Assembly (NCBI GenBank): GCA_033782935.1
Contig: JAWQEG010000490.1
Span: 1,394,001 to 1,458,000, forward strand
Reading direction: 5' to 3'
Origin: Petrolisthes cinctipes
Taxonomy: Eukaryota > Arthropoda > Malacostraca > Decapoda > Porcellanidae
DNA: 64,000 nt
Each line of letters starts with the position of its first letter. Within the stretch, counting starts at the first letter, position 1. The notes beneath the pieces were generated by a model, which did no database searches, had not been told where the DNA came from, and saw only the letters and a program-made list of their open reading frames with translations. Of this stretch, positions 51,072 through 64,000 are shown one piece after another. Both the position numbers and the translations under genes were made by a program.

Positions 51072-54000
51072 TAAAAGATCGATTTTCAGTATGTTTTTGG
51101 CCTGTATTTTGAAAATACTCTAACACGGAGTAGGCATGTACAGATACCTTCTGGGACCTCTAAATATCGAATTTTCGGGTGTTTTGGGACTGAATTTGAG
51201 ATATCGATTTTTTGACACCTAAAATGACGATTTTTAGCATGTTTTTAGCCTATATTTTGAAAATATTCTAGCACTGTGTAGGCATGTACAGATTGCTTTT
51301 GGGACCCAAAATATTGAATTTTCGGGTGTTTTGAGCCTGAATTTGAGATATAAACGGGTACAGAAAATACATGCACATATTGACTTTGGGCATCTAAAAT
51401 ATCGATTTTCAGCATGTTTTGGGCCTGTATTTTGAAAATACTCTAACACTGAGTAGGCATGTACAGATTGCTTCTGGGACCCCAAAATATTGAATTTTCG
51501 GGTGTTTTGAGCCTGAATTTGAGATATAAACGGGTACTGAAGATGCATGCACATATCGACTTTTGGGCACCTAAAAGATCGATTTTCAGTATGTTTTGAG
51601 CATGTATTTTGAAAATACTCTAACACGGAGTAGGCATGTACAGATCGCTTCTGGGACCCCTAAATATCGAATTTTCGGGTGTTTTGGGACTGAATTTGAG
51701 ATATCGACTTTTTGGCACCTAAAATATCGATTTTTAGCATGTTTTTAGCCTATATTTTGAAAAAATTCTAGCACTGAGTAGGCATGTACAGATTGCTTCT
51801 GGGACCCCAAAATATTGAATTTTCGGGTGTTTTGAGCCTGAATTTGATATATAAACGGGTACAGAAGATACATGCACATATTGACTTTGGGCACCAAAAA
51901 TATCGATTTTCAGCATGTTTTGGGCCTGAATTTTGAAAATACTCTAACACGGAGTAGGCATGTACAGATTGCTTCTGGGACCCCAAAATATCGAATGTTC
52001 GGGTGTTTAGGGCCAGAATTTGAGATATAAACGGGTACAGAAGATGCATGCACATATCGACTTTTGGGCACCTAAAAGATCGATTTTCAGTATGTTTTTG
52101 GCCTGTATTTTGAAAATACTCTAACACGGAGTAGGCATGTACAGATACTTTCTGGGACCTCTAAATATCGAATTTTCGAGTGTTTTGGGACTGAATTTGA
52201 GATATCGATTTTTTGGCACCTAAAATGTCGATTTTTAGCATGTTTTTAGACTATATTTTGAAAATATTCTAGCACTGTGTAGGCATGTACAGATTGCTTC
52301 TGGGACCCCAAAATATTGAATTTTCGGGTGTTTTGAGCCTGAATTTGAGATATAAACGGGTACAGAAGATACATGCACATATTGTCTTTGGGCATCTAAA
52401 ATATCGATTTTCAGCATGTTTTGGGCCTGTATTTTGAAAATACTCTAACACTGAGTAGGCATGTACAGATTGCTTCTGGGACCCTAAAATATTGAATTTT
52501 CGGGTGTTTTGAGCCTGAATTTGAGATATAAACGGGTACTGAAGATGCATGCACATATCGACTTTTGTGCACCTAAAAGATCGATTTTCAGTATGTTTTG
52601 AGCATGTATTTTGAAAATACTCTAACACGGAGTAGGCATGTACAGATCGCTTCTGGGACCCCTAAATATCGAATTTTCGGGTGTTTTGGGACTGAATTTG
52701 AGATATCGACTTTTTGGCACCTAAAAGATCGATTTTTAGCATGTTTTTAGCCTATATTTTGAAAATATTCTAGCACTGAGTAGTCATGTACAGATTGCTT
52801 CTGGGACCCCAAAATATTGAATTTTCGGGTGTTTTGAGCCTGAATTTGAGATATAAACGGGTACAGAAGATACATGCACATATTGACTTTGGGCACCAAA
52901 AATATCGATTTTCAGCATGTTTTGGGCCTGAATTTTGAAAATACTCTAACACGGAGTAGGCATGTACAGATCGCTTCTGGGACCCCAAAATATCGAATTT
53001 TCGGGTGTTTAGGGCCAGAATTTGAGATATAAACGGGTACAGAAGATGCATGCACATATCGACTTTTGGGCACCTAAAAGATCGATTTTCAGTATGTTTT
53101 TGGCCTGTATTTTGAAAATACTCTAACACGGAGTAGGCATGTACAGATACCTTCTGGGACCTCTAAATATCGAATTTTCGGGTGTTTTGGGACTGAATTT
53201 GAGATATCGATTTTTTGGCACCTAAAATGTCGATTTTTAGCATGTTTTTAGCCTATATTTTGAAAATATTCTAGCACTGTGTAGGCATGTACAGATTGCT
53301 TCTGGGACCCCAAAATATTGAATTTTCGGGTTTTTTGAGCCTGAATTTGAGATATAAACGGGTACAGAAGATACATGCACATATTGACTTTGGGCACCTA
53401 AAAGATCGATTTTTAGCATGTTTTTAGCCTATATTTTGAAAATATTCTAGCACTGAGTAGGCATGTACAGATTGCTTCTGGGACCCCAAAATATTGAATT
53501 TTCGGGTGTTTTGAGCCTGAATTTGAGATATAAACGGGTACAGAAGATACATGCACATATTGACTTTGGGCACCAAAAATATCGATTTTCAGCATGTTTT
53601 GGGCCTGAATTTTGAAAATACTCTAACACGCGGTAGGCATGTACAGATCGCTTCTGGGACCCCAAAATATCGAATTTTCGGGTGTTTAGGGCCAGAATTT
53701 GAGATATAAACGAGTACAGAAGATGCATGCACATATTGACTTTTGGGCACCTAAAAGATCGATTTTCAGTATGTTTTTGGCCTGTATTTTGAAAATACTC
53801 TAACACGGAGTAGGCATGTACAGATACCTTCTGGGACCTCTAAATATCGAATTTTCGGGTGTTTTGGGACTGAATTTGAGATGTCGACTTTTTGGCACCT
53901 AAAATGTCGATTTTTAGCATGTTTTTAGCCTATATTTTGAAAATATTCTAGCACTGTGTAGGCATGTACAGATTGCTTCTGGGACCCCAAAATATTGATT

Positions 54001-57000
54001 TTTCGGGTGTTTTGAGCCTGAATTTGAGATATAAACGGGTACAAAAGATACATGCACATATTGACTTTGGGCATCTAAAATATCGATTTTCAGCATGTTT
54101 TGGGCCTGTATTTTGAAAATACTCTAACACTGAGTAGGCATGTACAGATTGCTTCTGGGACCCCAAAATATTGAATTTTCGGGTGTTTTGAGCCTGAATT
54201 TCAGATATAAACGGGTACTGAAGATCCATGCACATATCGACTTTTGTGCACCTAAAAGATCGATTTTCAGTATGTTTTGAGCATGTATTTTGAAAATACT
54301 CTAACACTGAGTAGGCATGTACAGATCGCTTCTGGGACCCCTAAATATCGAATTTTCGGGTGTTTTGGGACTGAATTTGAGATATCGACTTTTTGGCACC
54401 TAAAAGGTCGATTTTTAGCATGTTTTTAGCCTATATTTTGAAAATATTCTAGCAATGAGTAGGCATGTACAGATTGCTTCTGGGACCCCAAAATATTGAA
54501 TTTTCGGGTGTTTTGAGCCTGAATTTGAGATATAAACGGGTACAGAAGATACATGCACATATTGACTTTGGGCACCAAAAATATCGATTTTCAGCATGTT
54601 TTGGGCCTGAATTTTGAAAATACTCTAACACGGAGTAGGCATGTACAGATCGCTTCTGGGACCCCAAAATATCGAATTTTCGGGTGTTTAGGGCCAGAAT
54701 TTGAGATATAAACGGGTACAGAAGATGCATGCACATATCGACTTTTGGGCACCTAAAAGATCGATTTTCAGTATGTTTTTGGCCTGTATTTTGAAATTAC
54801 TTTATCACGGAGTAGGCATGTACAGATACCTTCTGGGACCTCTAAATATCGAATTTTCGGGTGTTTTGGGACTGAATTTGAGATATCGATTTTTCGGCAC
54901 CTAAAATGTCGAGTTTTAGCATGTTTTTAGCCTATATTTTGAAAATATTCTAGCACTGTGTAGGCATGTATAGATTGCTTCTGGGACCCCAAAATATTGA
55001 ATTTTCGGGTGTTTTGAGCCTGAATTTGAGATATAAACGGGTACAGAAGATACATGCACATATTGACTTTGGGCATCTAAAATATCGATTTTCAGCATGT
55101 TTTGGGCCTGTATTTTGAAAATACTCTAACACTGAGTAGGCATGTACAGATTGCTTCTGGGACCCCAAAATATTGAATTTTCGGGTGTTTTGAGCCTGAA
55201 TTTGAGATATAAACGGGTACTGAAGATGCATACACATATCGACTTTTGTGAACCTAAAAGATCGATTTTCAGTATGTTTTGAGCATGTATTTTGAAAATA
55301 CTCTAACACGGAGTAGGCATGTACAGATCGCTTCTGGGACCCCTAAATATCGAATTTTCGGGTGTTTTGGGACTGAATTTGAGATATCGACTTTTTGGCA
55401 CCTAAAAGATCGATTTTTAGCATGTTTTTAGCCTATATTTTGAAAATATTCTAGCACTGAGTAGGCATGTACAGATTGCTTCTGGGACCCCAAAATATTG
55501 AATTTTCGGGTGTTTTGAGCCTGAATTTGAGATATAAACGGGTACAGAAGATACATGCACATATTGACTTTGGGCACCCAAAATATCGATTTTCAGCATG
55601 TTTTGGGCCTGAATTTTGAAAATACTCTAACACGGAGTAGGCATGTACAGATTGCTTCTGGGACCCCAAAATATCGAATTTTCGGGTGTTTAGGGCCAGA
55701 ATTTGAGATATAAACGGGTACAGAAGATGCATGCACATATCGACTTTTGGGAACCTAAAAGATCGATTTTCAGTATGTTTTTGGCCTGTATTTTGAAAAT
55801 ACTCTAACACGGTGTAGGCATGTACAGATACCTTCTGGGACCTCTAAATATCGAATTTTCGGGTGTTTTGGGACTGAATTTGAGATATCGATTTTTTGGC
55901 ACCTAAAATGTCGATTTTTAGCATGTTTTTAGCCTATATTTTGAAAATATTATAGCACTGTGTAGGCATGTACAGATTGCTTCTGGGACCCCAAAATATT
56001 GAATTTTCGGGTGTTTTGAGCCTGAATTTGAGATATAAACGGGTACAGAAGATACATGCACATATTGACTTTGGGCACCTAAAAGATCGATTTTTAGCAT
56101 GTTTTTACCCTATATTTTGAAAATATTCTAGCACTGAGTAGGCATGTACAGATTGCTTCTGGGACCCCAAAATATTGATTTTCGGGTGTTTTGAGCCTGA
56201 ATTTGAGATATAAACGGGTACAGAAGATACATGCACATATTGACTTTGGGCACCAAAAATATCGATTTTCAGCATGTTTTGGGCCTGAATTTTGAAAATA
56301 CTCTAACACGGAGTAGGCATGTACAGATCGCTTCTGGGACCCCAAAATATCGAATTTTCGGGTGTTTAGGGCCAGAATTTGAGATATAAACGGGTACAGA
56401 AGATGCATGCACATATCGACTTTTGGGCACCTAAAAGATCGATTTTCAGTATGTTTTTGGCCTGTATTTTGAAAATACTCTAACACGGAGTAGGCATGTA
56501 CAGATACCTTCTGGGACCTCTAAATATCGAATTTTCGGGTGTTTTGGGACTGAATTTGAGATATCGACTTTTTGGCACCTAAAATGTCGATTTTTAGCAT
56601 GTTTTTAGCCTATATTTTGAAAATATTCTAGCACTGTGTAGGCATGTACAGATTGTTTCTGGGACCCCAAAATATTGATTTTTCGGGTGTTTTGAGCCTG
56701 AATTTGAGATATAAACGGGTACAGAAGATACATGCACATATTGACTTTGGGCATCTAAAATATCGATTTTCAGCATGTTTTGGGCCTGTATTTTGAAAAT
56801 ACTCTAACACTGAGTAGGCATGTACAGATTGCTTCTGGGACCCCAAAATATTGAATTTTCGGGTGTTTTGAGCCTGAATTTGAGATATAAACGGGTACTG
56901 AAGATGCATGCACATATCGACTTTTGTGCACCTAAAAGATCGATTTTCAGTATGTTTTGAGCATGTATTTTGAAAATACTCTAACACGGAGTAGGCATGT

Positions 57001-57609
57001 ACAGATACCTTCTGGGACCTCTAAATATCGAATTTTCGGGTGTTTTGGGGCTGAATTTGAGATATCGATTTTTTGGCACCTAAAATGTCGATTTTTAGCA
57101 TGTTTTTAGCCTATATTTTGAAAATATTCTAGCACTGTGTAGGCATGTACAGATTGCTTCTGGGACCCTAAAATATTGAATTTTCGGGTGTTTTGAGCCT
57201 GAATTTGAGATATAAACGGGTACAGAAGATACATTCACATATTGACTTTGGGCACCTAAAAGATCGATTTTTAGCATGTTTTTAGCCTATATTTTGAAAA
57301 TATTCTAGCACTGAGTAGGCATGTACAGATTGCTTCTGGGACCCCAAAATATTGAATTTTCGGGTGTTTTGAGCCTGAATTTGAGATATAAACGGGTACA
57401 GAAGATACATGCACATATTGACTTTGGGCACCAAAAATATCGATTTTCAGCATGTTTTGGTTCTGAATTTTGAAAATACTCTAACACGGAGTAGGCATGT
57501 ACAGATCGCTTCTGGGACCCCAAAATATCGAATTTTCGGGTGTTTAGGGCCAGAATTTGAGATATAAACGGGTACAGAAGATGCATGCACATATCGACTT
57601 TTGGGCACC
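51039..57609. repeat. 6538-bp tandem duplication, copy 2
   Basis: Near-identical, directly adjacent copy; the join lies in the 51039-51071 overlap. I saw about a dozen single-base differences in roughly 6.5 kb, for example at about 52148 (ATACTTTC), 53365, 54202 (TTTCAGATAT), 54970 (GTATAGATT), 55652, 56107 (TTTACCC) and 57050 (GGGGCTG). That gives an approximate identity of 99.8%, the youngest large event visible apart from possible assembly effects. Confidence 0.95.
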
Positions 57610-60600
57610 AAAAATATCGATTTTCAGTATGTTTTTGGCCTGTATTTTGAAAATACTCTAACACGGAGTAGGCATGTACAGATACCTTCTGGGACCTCTA
57701 AATATCGAATTTTCGGGTGTTTTGGGACTGAATTTGAGATATCGATTTTTTGACACCTAAAATGTCGATTTTTAGCATGTTTCTAGCCTATATTTTGAAA
57801 ATAATATAGCACTGTGTAGGCATGTACAGATTGCTTCTGGGACCCAAAATATTGAATTTTCGGGTGTTTTGAGCCTGAATTTGAGATATAAACGAGTACA
57901 GAAAATACATGCACATATTGACTTTGGGCATCTAAAATATCGATTTTCAGCATGTTTTGTGCCTGTATTTTGAAAATACTCTAACACTGAGTAGGCATGT
58001 ACAGATTGCTTCTGGGACCCCAAAATATTGAATTTTCGGGTGTTTTGAGCCTGAATTTGAGATATAAACGGGTACTGAAGATGCATGCACATATCGACTT
58101 TTGTGCACCTAAAAGATCGATTTTCAGTATGTTTTGAGCATGTATTTTGAAAATACTCTAACACGGAGTAGGCATGTACAGATCGCTTCTGGGACCCCTA
58201 AATATCGAATTTTCGGGTGTTTTGGGACTGAATTTGAGATATCGACTTTTTGGCACCTAAAATGTCGATTTTTAGCATGTTTTTAGCCTATATTTTGAAA
58301 ATATTCTAGCACTGAGTAGGCATGTACAGATTGCTTCTGGGACCCCAAAATATTGAATTTTCGGGTGTTTTGAGCCTGAATTTGAGATATAAACGGGTAC
58401 AGAAGATACATGCACATATTGACTTTGGGCACCAAAAATATCGATTTTCAGCATGTTTTGGGCCTGAATTTTGAAAATACTCTAACACGGAGTAGGCATG
58501 TACAGATCGCTTCTGGGACCCCAAAATATCGAATTTTCGGGTGTTTAGGGCCAGAATTTGAGATATAAACGGGTACAGAAGATGCATGCACATATCGACT
58601 TTTGGGCACCTAAAAGATCGATTTTCAGTATGTTTTTGGCCTGTATTTTGAAAATACTCTAACACGGAGTAGGCATGTACAGATACCTTCTGGGACCTCT
58701 AAATATCGAATTTTCGGGTGTTTTGGGACTGAATTTGAGATATCGATTTTTTGGCACCTAAAATGTCGATTTTTAGCATGTTTTTAGCCTATATTTTGAA
58801 AATATTCTAGCACTGTGTAGGCATGTACAGATTGCTTCTGGGACCCCAAAATATTGAATTTTCGGGTGTTTTGAGCCTGAATTTGAGATATAAACGGGTA
58901 CAGAAGATACATGCACATATTGACTTTGGGCACCTAAAAGATCGATTTTTAGCATGTTTTTAGCCTATATTTTGAAAATATTCTAGCACTGAGTAGGCAT
59001 GTACAGATTGCTTCTGGGACCCCAAAATATTGAATTTTCGGGTGTTTTGAGCCTGAATTTGAGATATAAACGGGTACAGAAGATACATGCACATATTGTC
59101 TTTGGGCACCAAAAATATCGATTTTCAGCATGTTTTGGGCCTGAATTTTGAAAATACTCTAACACGGAGCAGGCATGTACAGATCGCTTCTGGGACCCCA
59201 AAATATCAAATTTTCGGGTGTTTAGGGCCAGAATTTGAGATATAAACGGGTACAGAAGATGCATGCACATATCGACTTTTGGGCACCTAAAAGATCGATT
59301 TTCAGTATGTTTTTGGCCTGTATTTTGAAAATACTCTAACACGGAGTAGGCATGTACAGATACCTTCTGGGACCTCTAAATATCGAATTTTCGTGTGTTT
59401 TGGGAATGAATTTGAGATATCGACTTTTTGGCACCTAAAATGTCGATTTTTAGCATGTTTTTAGCCTATATTTTGAAAATATTCTAGCACTGTGTAGGCA
59501 TGTACAGATTGTTTCTGGGACCCCAAAATATTGATTTTTCGGGTGTTTTGAGCCTGAATTTGAGATATAAACGGGTACAGAAGATACATGCACATATTGA
59601 CTTTGGGCATCTTAAATATCGATTTTCAGCATGTTTTGGGCCTGTATTTTGAAAATACTCTAACACTGAGTAGGCATGTACAGATTGCTACTGGGACCCC
59701 AAAATATTGAATTTTCGGGTGTTTTGAGCCTGAATTTGAGATATAAACGGGTGCTGAAGATGCATGCACATATCGACTTTTGTGCACCTAAAAGATCGAT
59801 TTTCAGTATGTTTTGAGCATGTATTTTGAAAATACTCTAACACGGAGTAGGCATGTACAGATACCTTCTGGGACCTCTAAATATCGAATTTTCGGGTGTT
59901 TTGGGACTGAATTTGAGATATCGATTTTTTGGCACCTAAAATGTCGAATTTTAGCTTGTTTTTAGCCTATATTTTGAAAATATTCTAGCACTGTGTAGGC
60001 ATGTACAGATTGCTTCTGGGACCCCAAAATATTGAATTTTCGGGTGTTTTGAGCCTGAATTTGAGATATAAACGGGTACAGAAGATACATGCACATATTG
60101 ACTTTGGGCACCTAAAAGATCGATTTTTAGCATGTTTTTAGCCTATATTTTGAAAATATTCTAGCACTGAGTAGGCATGTACAGATTGCTTCTGGGACCC
60201 CAAAATATTGAATTTTCGGGTGTTTTGAGCCTGAATTTGAGATATAAACGGGTACAGAAGATACATGCACATATTGACTTTGGGCACCAAAAATATCGAT
60301 TTTCAGCATGTTTTGGTTCTGAATTTTGAAAATACTCTAACACGGAGTAGGCATGTACAGATCGCTTCTGGGACCCCAAAATATCGAATTTTCGGGTGTT
60401 TAGGGCCAGAATTTGAGATATAAACGGGTACAGATGATGCATGCACATATCGACTTTTGGGCACCAAAAATATCGATTTTCAGTATGTTTTTGGCCTGTA
60501 TTTTGAAAATACTCTAACACGGAGTAGGCACGTACAGATACCTTCTGGGACCTCTAAATATCGAATTTTCGGGTGTTTTGGGACTGAATTTGAGATATCG

Positions 60601-63600
60601 TTTTTTTGACACCTAAAATGTCGATTTTTAGCATGTTTTTAGCCTATATTTTGAAAATATTATAGCACTGTGTAGGCATGTACAGATTGCTTCTGGGACC
60701 CAAAATATTGAATTTTCGGGTGTTTTGAGCCTGAATTTGAGATATAAACGGGTACAGAAAATACATGCACATATTGACTTTGGGCATCTAAAATATCGAT
60801 TTTCAGCATGTTTTGGGCCTGTATTTTGAAAATACTCTAACACTGAGTAGGCATGTACAGATTGCTTCTGGGACCCCAAAATATTGAATTTTCGGGTGTT
60901 TTGAGCCTGAATTTGAGATATAAACGGGTACTAAAGATGCATGCACATATCGACTTTTGTGCACCTAAAAGATCGATTTTCAGTATGTTTTGAGCATTTT
61001 TTTTGAAAATACTCTAACACGGAGTAGGCATGTACAGATCGCTTCTGGGACCCCTAAATATCGAATTTTCGGGTGTTTTGGGACTGAATTTGAGATATCG
61101 ACTTTTTGGCACCTAAAAGATCGATTTTTAGCATGTTTTTAGCCTATATTTTGAAAATATTCTAGCACTGAGTAGGCATGTACAGATTGCTTCTGGGACC
61201 CCAAAATATTGAATTTTCGGGTGTTTTGAGCCTGAATTTGAGATATAAACGGGTACAGAAGATACATGCACATATTGACTTTGGGCACCCAAAATATCGA
61301 TTTTCAGCATGTTTTGGGCCTGAATTTTGAAAATACTCTAACACGGAGTAGGCATGTACAGATCGCTTCTGGGACCCCAAAATATCGAATTTTCGGGTGT
61401 TTAGGGCCAGAATTTGAGATATAAACGGGTACAGAAGATGCATGCACATATCGACTTTTGGGCACCTAAAAGATCGATTTTCAGTATGTTTTTGGCCTGT
61501 ATTTTGAAAATACTCTAACACGGAGTAGGCATGTACAGATACCTTCTGGGACCTCTAAATATCGAATTTTCGGGTGTTTTGGGACTGAATTTGAGATATC
61601 GATTTTTTGGCACCTAAAATGTCGAATTTTAGCTTGTTTTTAGCCTATATTTTGAAAATATTCTAGCACTGTGTAGGCATGTACAGATTGCTTCTGGGAC
61701 CCCAAAATATTGAATTTTCGGGTGTTTTGAGCCTGAATTTGAGATATAAACGGGTACAGAAGATACATGCACATATTGACTTTGGGCACCTAAAAGATCG
61801 ATTTTTAGCATGTTTTTAGCCTATATTTTGAAAATATTCTAGCACTGAGTAGGCATGTACAGATTGCTTCTGGGACCCCAAAATATTGAATTTTCGGGTG
61901 TTTTGAGCCTGAATTTGAGATATAAACGGGTACAGAAGATACATGCACATATTGACTTTGGGCACCAAAAATATCGATTTTCAGCATGTTTTGGTTCTGA
62001 ATTTTGAAAATACTCTAACACGGAGTAGGCATGTACAGATCGCTTCTGGGACCCCAAAATATCGAATTTTCGGGTGTTTAGGGCCAGAATTTGAGATATA
62101 AACGGGTACAGATGATGCATGCACATATCGACTTTAGAGCACCAAAAATATCGATTTTCAGTATGTTTTTGGCCTGTATTTTGAAAATACTCTAACACGG
62201 AGTAGGCATGTACAGATACCTTCTGGGACCTCTAAATATCGAATTTTCGGGTGTTTTGGGACTGAATTTGAGATATCGTTTTTTTGACACCTAAAATGTC
62301 GATTTTTAGCATGTTTTTAGCCTATATTTTGAAAATATTATAGCACTGTGTAGGCATGTACAGATTGCTTCTGGGACCCAAAATATTGAATTTTCGGGTG
62401 TTTTGAGCCTGAATTTGAGATATAAACGGGTACAGAAAATACATGCACATATTGACTTTGGGCATCTAAAATATCGATTTTCAGCATGTTTTGGGCCTGT
62501 ATTTTGAAAATACTCTAACACTGAGTAGGCATGTACAGATTGCTTCTGGGACCCCAAAATATTGAATTTTCGGGTGTTTTGAGCCTGAATTTCAGATATA
62601 AACGGGTACTGAAGATGCATGCACATATCGACTTTTGTGCACCTAAAAGATCGATTTTCAGTATGTTTTGAGCATGTATTTTGAAAATACTCTAACACGG
62701 AGTAGGCATGTACAGATCGCTTCTGGGACCCCTAAATATCGAATTTTCGGGTGTTTTGGGACTGAATTTGAGATATCGACTTTTTGGCACCTAAAAGATC
62801 GATTTTTAGCATGTTTTTAGCCTATATTTTGAAAATATTCTAGCACTGAGTAGGCATGTACAGATTGCTTCTGGGACCCCAAAATATTGAATTTTCGGGT
62901 GTTTTGAGCCTGAATTTGAGATATAAACGGGTACAGAAGATACATGCACATATTGACTTTGGGCACCCAAAATATCGATTTTCAGCATGTTTTGGGCCTG
63001 AATTTTGAAAATACTCTAACACGGAGTAGGCATGTACAGATCGCTTCTGGGACCCCAAAATATCGAATTTTCGGGTGTTTAGGGCCAGAATTTGAGATAT
63101 AAACGGGTACAGAAGATGCATGCACATATCGACTTTTGGGCACCTAAAAGATCGATTTTCAGTATGTTTTTGGCCTGTATTTTGAAAATACTCTAACACG
63201 GAGTAGGCATGTACAGATACCTTCTGGGACCTCTAAATATCGAATTTTCGGGTGTTTTGGGACTGAATTTGAGATATCGATTTTTTGGCACCTAAAATGT
63301 CGATTTTTAGCATGTTTTTAGCCTATATTTTGAAAATATTCTAGCACTGTGTAGGCATGTACAGATTGCTTCTGGGACCCCAAAATATTGAATTTTCGGG
63401 TGTTTTGAGCCTGAATTTGATATATAAACGGGTACAGAAGATACATGCACATATTGACTTTGGGCACCTAAAAGATCGATTTTTAGCATGTTTTTAGCCT
63501 ATATTTTGAAAATATTCTAGCACTGAGTAGGCATGTACAGATTGCTTCTGGGACCCCAAAATATTGAATTTTCGGGTGTTCTGAGCCTGAATTTGAGATA

Positions 63601-64000
63601 TAAACGGGTACAGATGATACATGCACATATTGACTTTGGGCACCAAAAATATCGATTTTCAGCATGTTTTGGACCTGAATTTTGAAAATACTCTAACACG
63701 GAGTAGGCATGTACCAATCGCTTCTGGGACCCCAAAATATCGAATTTTCGGGTGTTTAGGGCCAGAATTTGAGATATAAACGGGTACAGAAGATGCATGC
63801 ACATATCGACTTTTGGGCACCTAAAAGATCGATTTTCAGTATGTTTTTGGCCTGTATTTTGAAAATACTCTAACACGGAGTAGGCATGTACAGATACCTT
63901 CTGGGACCTCTAAATATCGAAATTTCGGGTGTTTTGTGACTGAATTTGAGATATCGATTTTTTGGCACCTAAAATGTCGAGTTTTAGCATGTTTTTAGCC
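57610..64000. repeat. Block 7: 1678-bp periodic zone to the window end
   Basis: A0 monomers start at 57100, 58778, 59956, 61634 and 63312, with spacings of 1678, 1178, 1678 and 1678 bp. A 1678-bp unit is A0 (176) + type I (501) + type II (500) + type I (501); the 1178-bp unit has lost one trimer. Other starts are 57276, 57777 (500), 58277, 58954, 59455, 60132, 60633 (500), 61133, 61810, 62311 (500), 62811, 63488 and 63989, the last cut by the window edge. Confidence 0.9.
59830..63185. repeat. 1678-bp tandem duplication (about 59830-61507 and 61508-63185)
   Basis: The copies share the rare TCGAATTTTAGCTTG (about 59945/61623), GGTTCTGAATTTTG, TACAGATGATGCATG and ATATCGTTTTTTTG variants at a 1678-bp offset. 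They differ at a few bases, for example TTTAGAGCACC at about 62130 where copy 1 has TTTTGGGCACC. The left edge is uncertain by about 120 bp. The next A0 at 63312 lacks the AGCTTG variant, so the duplication ends before it. Confidence 0.9.

Larger units (their letters stand above)
1..64000. repeat. Satellite DNA array filling the window (roughly 380 monomers, one orientation)
   Basis: Seen directly: a ~176-bp sequence repeats head to tail across the whole window, with motifs such as GGCATGTACAGAT, TTCTGGGACC and GATATAAACGGGTAC returning in fixed order. No inversion, unique insert or transposable element interrupts it. Monomer classes differ from one another by about 10% (A against B: about 18 differences in 177 bases, by hand). 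Copies of the same class differ by only a few bases, which is the normal signature of higher-order repeats kept uniform by unequal exchange or gene conversion. Known of such arrays: they are typical of eukaryotic centromeres and pericentromeres. Inferred: this is a candidate centromeric or heterochromatic satellite. Nothing in the sequence proves kinetochore function. I do not recognise the family, so no species is named. Confidence 0.98.

Noticed and set aside
60990..61005. Run of T (GCATTTTTTTTGAAAAT) as a terminator or poly-T signal
   Set aside because: It is a two-base variant of the usual GCATGTATTTTGAAAAT in a single unit, without a stem or gene upstream.
1..64000. CRISPR array
   Set aside because: Repeats are contiguous, 148-177 bp, with no unique spacers and no cas genes.
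1..64000. Transposon, LTR, rDNA, tRNA or telomere repeat insertions
   Set aside because: I found no break in the monomer succession, no terminal repeats with unique interior, and no telomere-type or RNA-gene sequence.
1..64000. Species or named satellite family
   Set aside because: The monomer length resembles many centromeric satellites, but I do not recognise the sequence and will not assign a family without a database search.

Overview
The whole 64 kb window is one uninterrupted tandem-repeat (satellite DNA) array. I see no protein gene, RNA gene, transposon, CRISPR array or other unique sequence in it. Every monomer lies in the same orientation, from base 1 (exactly at a monomer start) to base 64000 (12 bases into another). 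Megabase-style satellite with multi-level higher-order repeats (HORs) points to a eukaryotic chromosome, most plausibly centromeric or pericentromeric heterochromatin. That location is inference. I do not recognise the family and cannot name the species. The reference B monomer is about 41% GC by hand count.

The array is nested at five levels. (1) The 176/177-bp monomer is itself an old tandem dimer of an ~88-bp unit. (2) Three monomer classes, A (176 bp), B (177 bp) and C (148 bp, with an internal 29-bp deletion), form a 501-bp trimer. (3) The trimer has two versions: type I (A-B-C) and type II (A'-D-C'), with diagnostic differences. They often alternate. (4) Extra or fused monomers make 676/677-bp tetramers and rare 324/325-, 678- and 854-bp variants. 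(5) Multi-kilobase blocks have been re-duplicated with spacings of 1353-bp cassettes and 1502, 1678, 2680, 3329, 4183, 4681 and 6538 bp.

Layout: 1-5007, mixed trimers with several hybrid monomers. 5008-16583, four copies of a 1353-bp cassette, partly inside a 2680-bp tandem duplication. 16584-25338, alternating trimers with a 1502-bp duplication and an 854-bp pentamer. 25339-34406, a pair of blocks 4681 bp apart. 34407-44500, mixed units with a 324-bp dimer, a 678-bp tetramer and a 3329-bp-spaced duplication. 44501-57609, a 6538-bp tandem duplication. 57610-64000, a 1678-bp periodic block.

Because 501 is divisible by 3, stop-free stretches of 60-130 codons recur with the HOR period on both strands. 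I treat all of them as by-products of the repeat. The interest of the window is the evolution of the array: in-register hybrid monomers, nested block duplications, CpG-decay differences between monomer classes, conserved dyad symmetry, and a mean monomer spacing of 167 bp.
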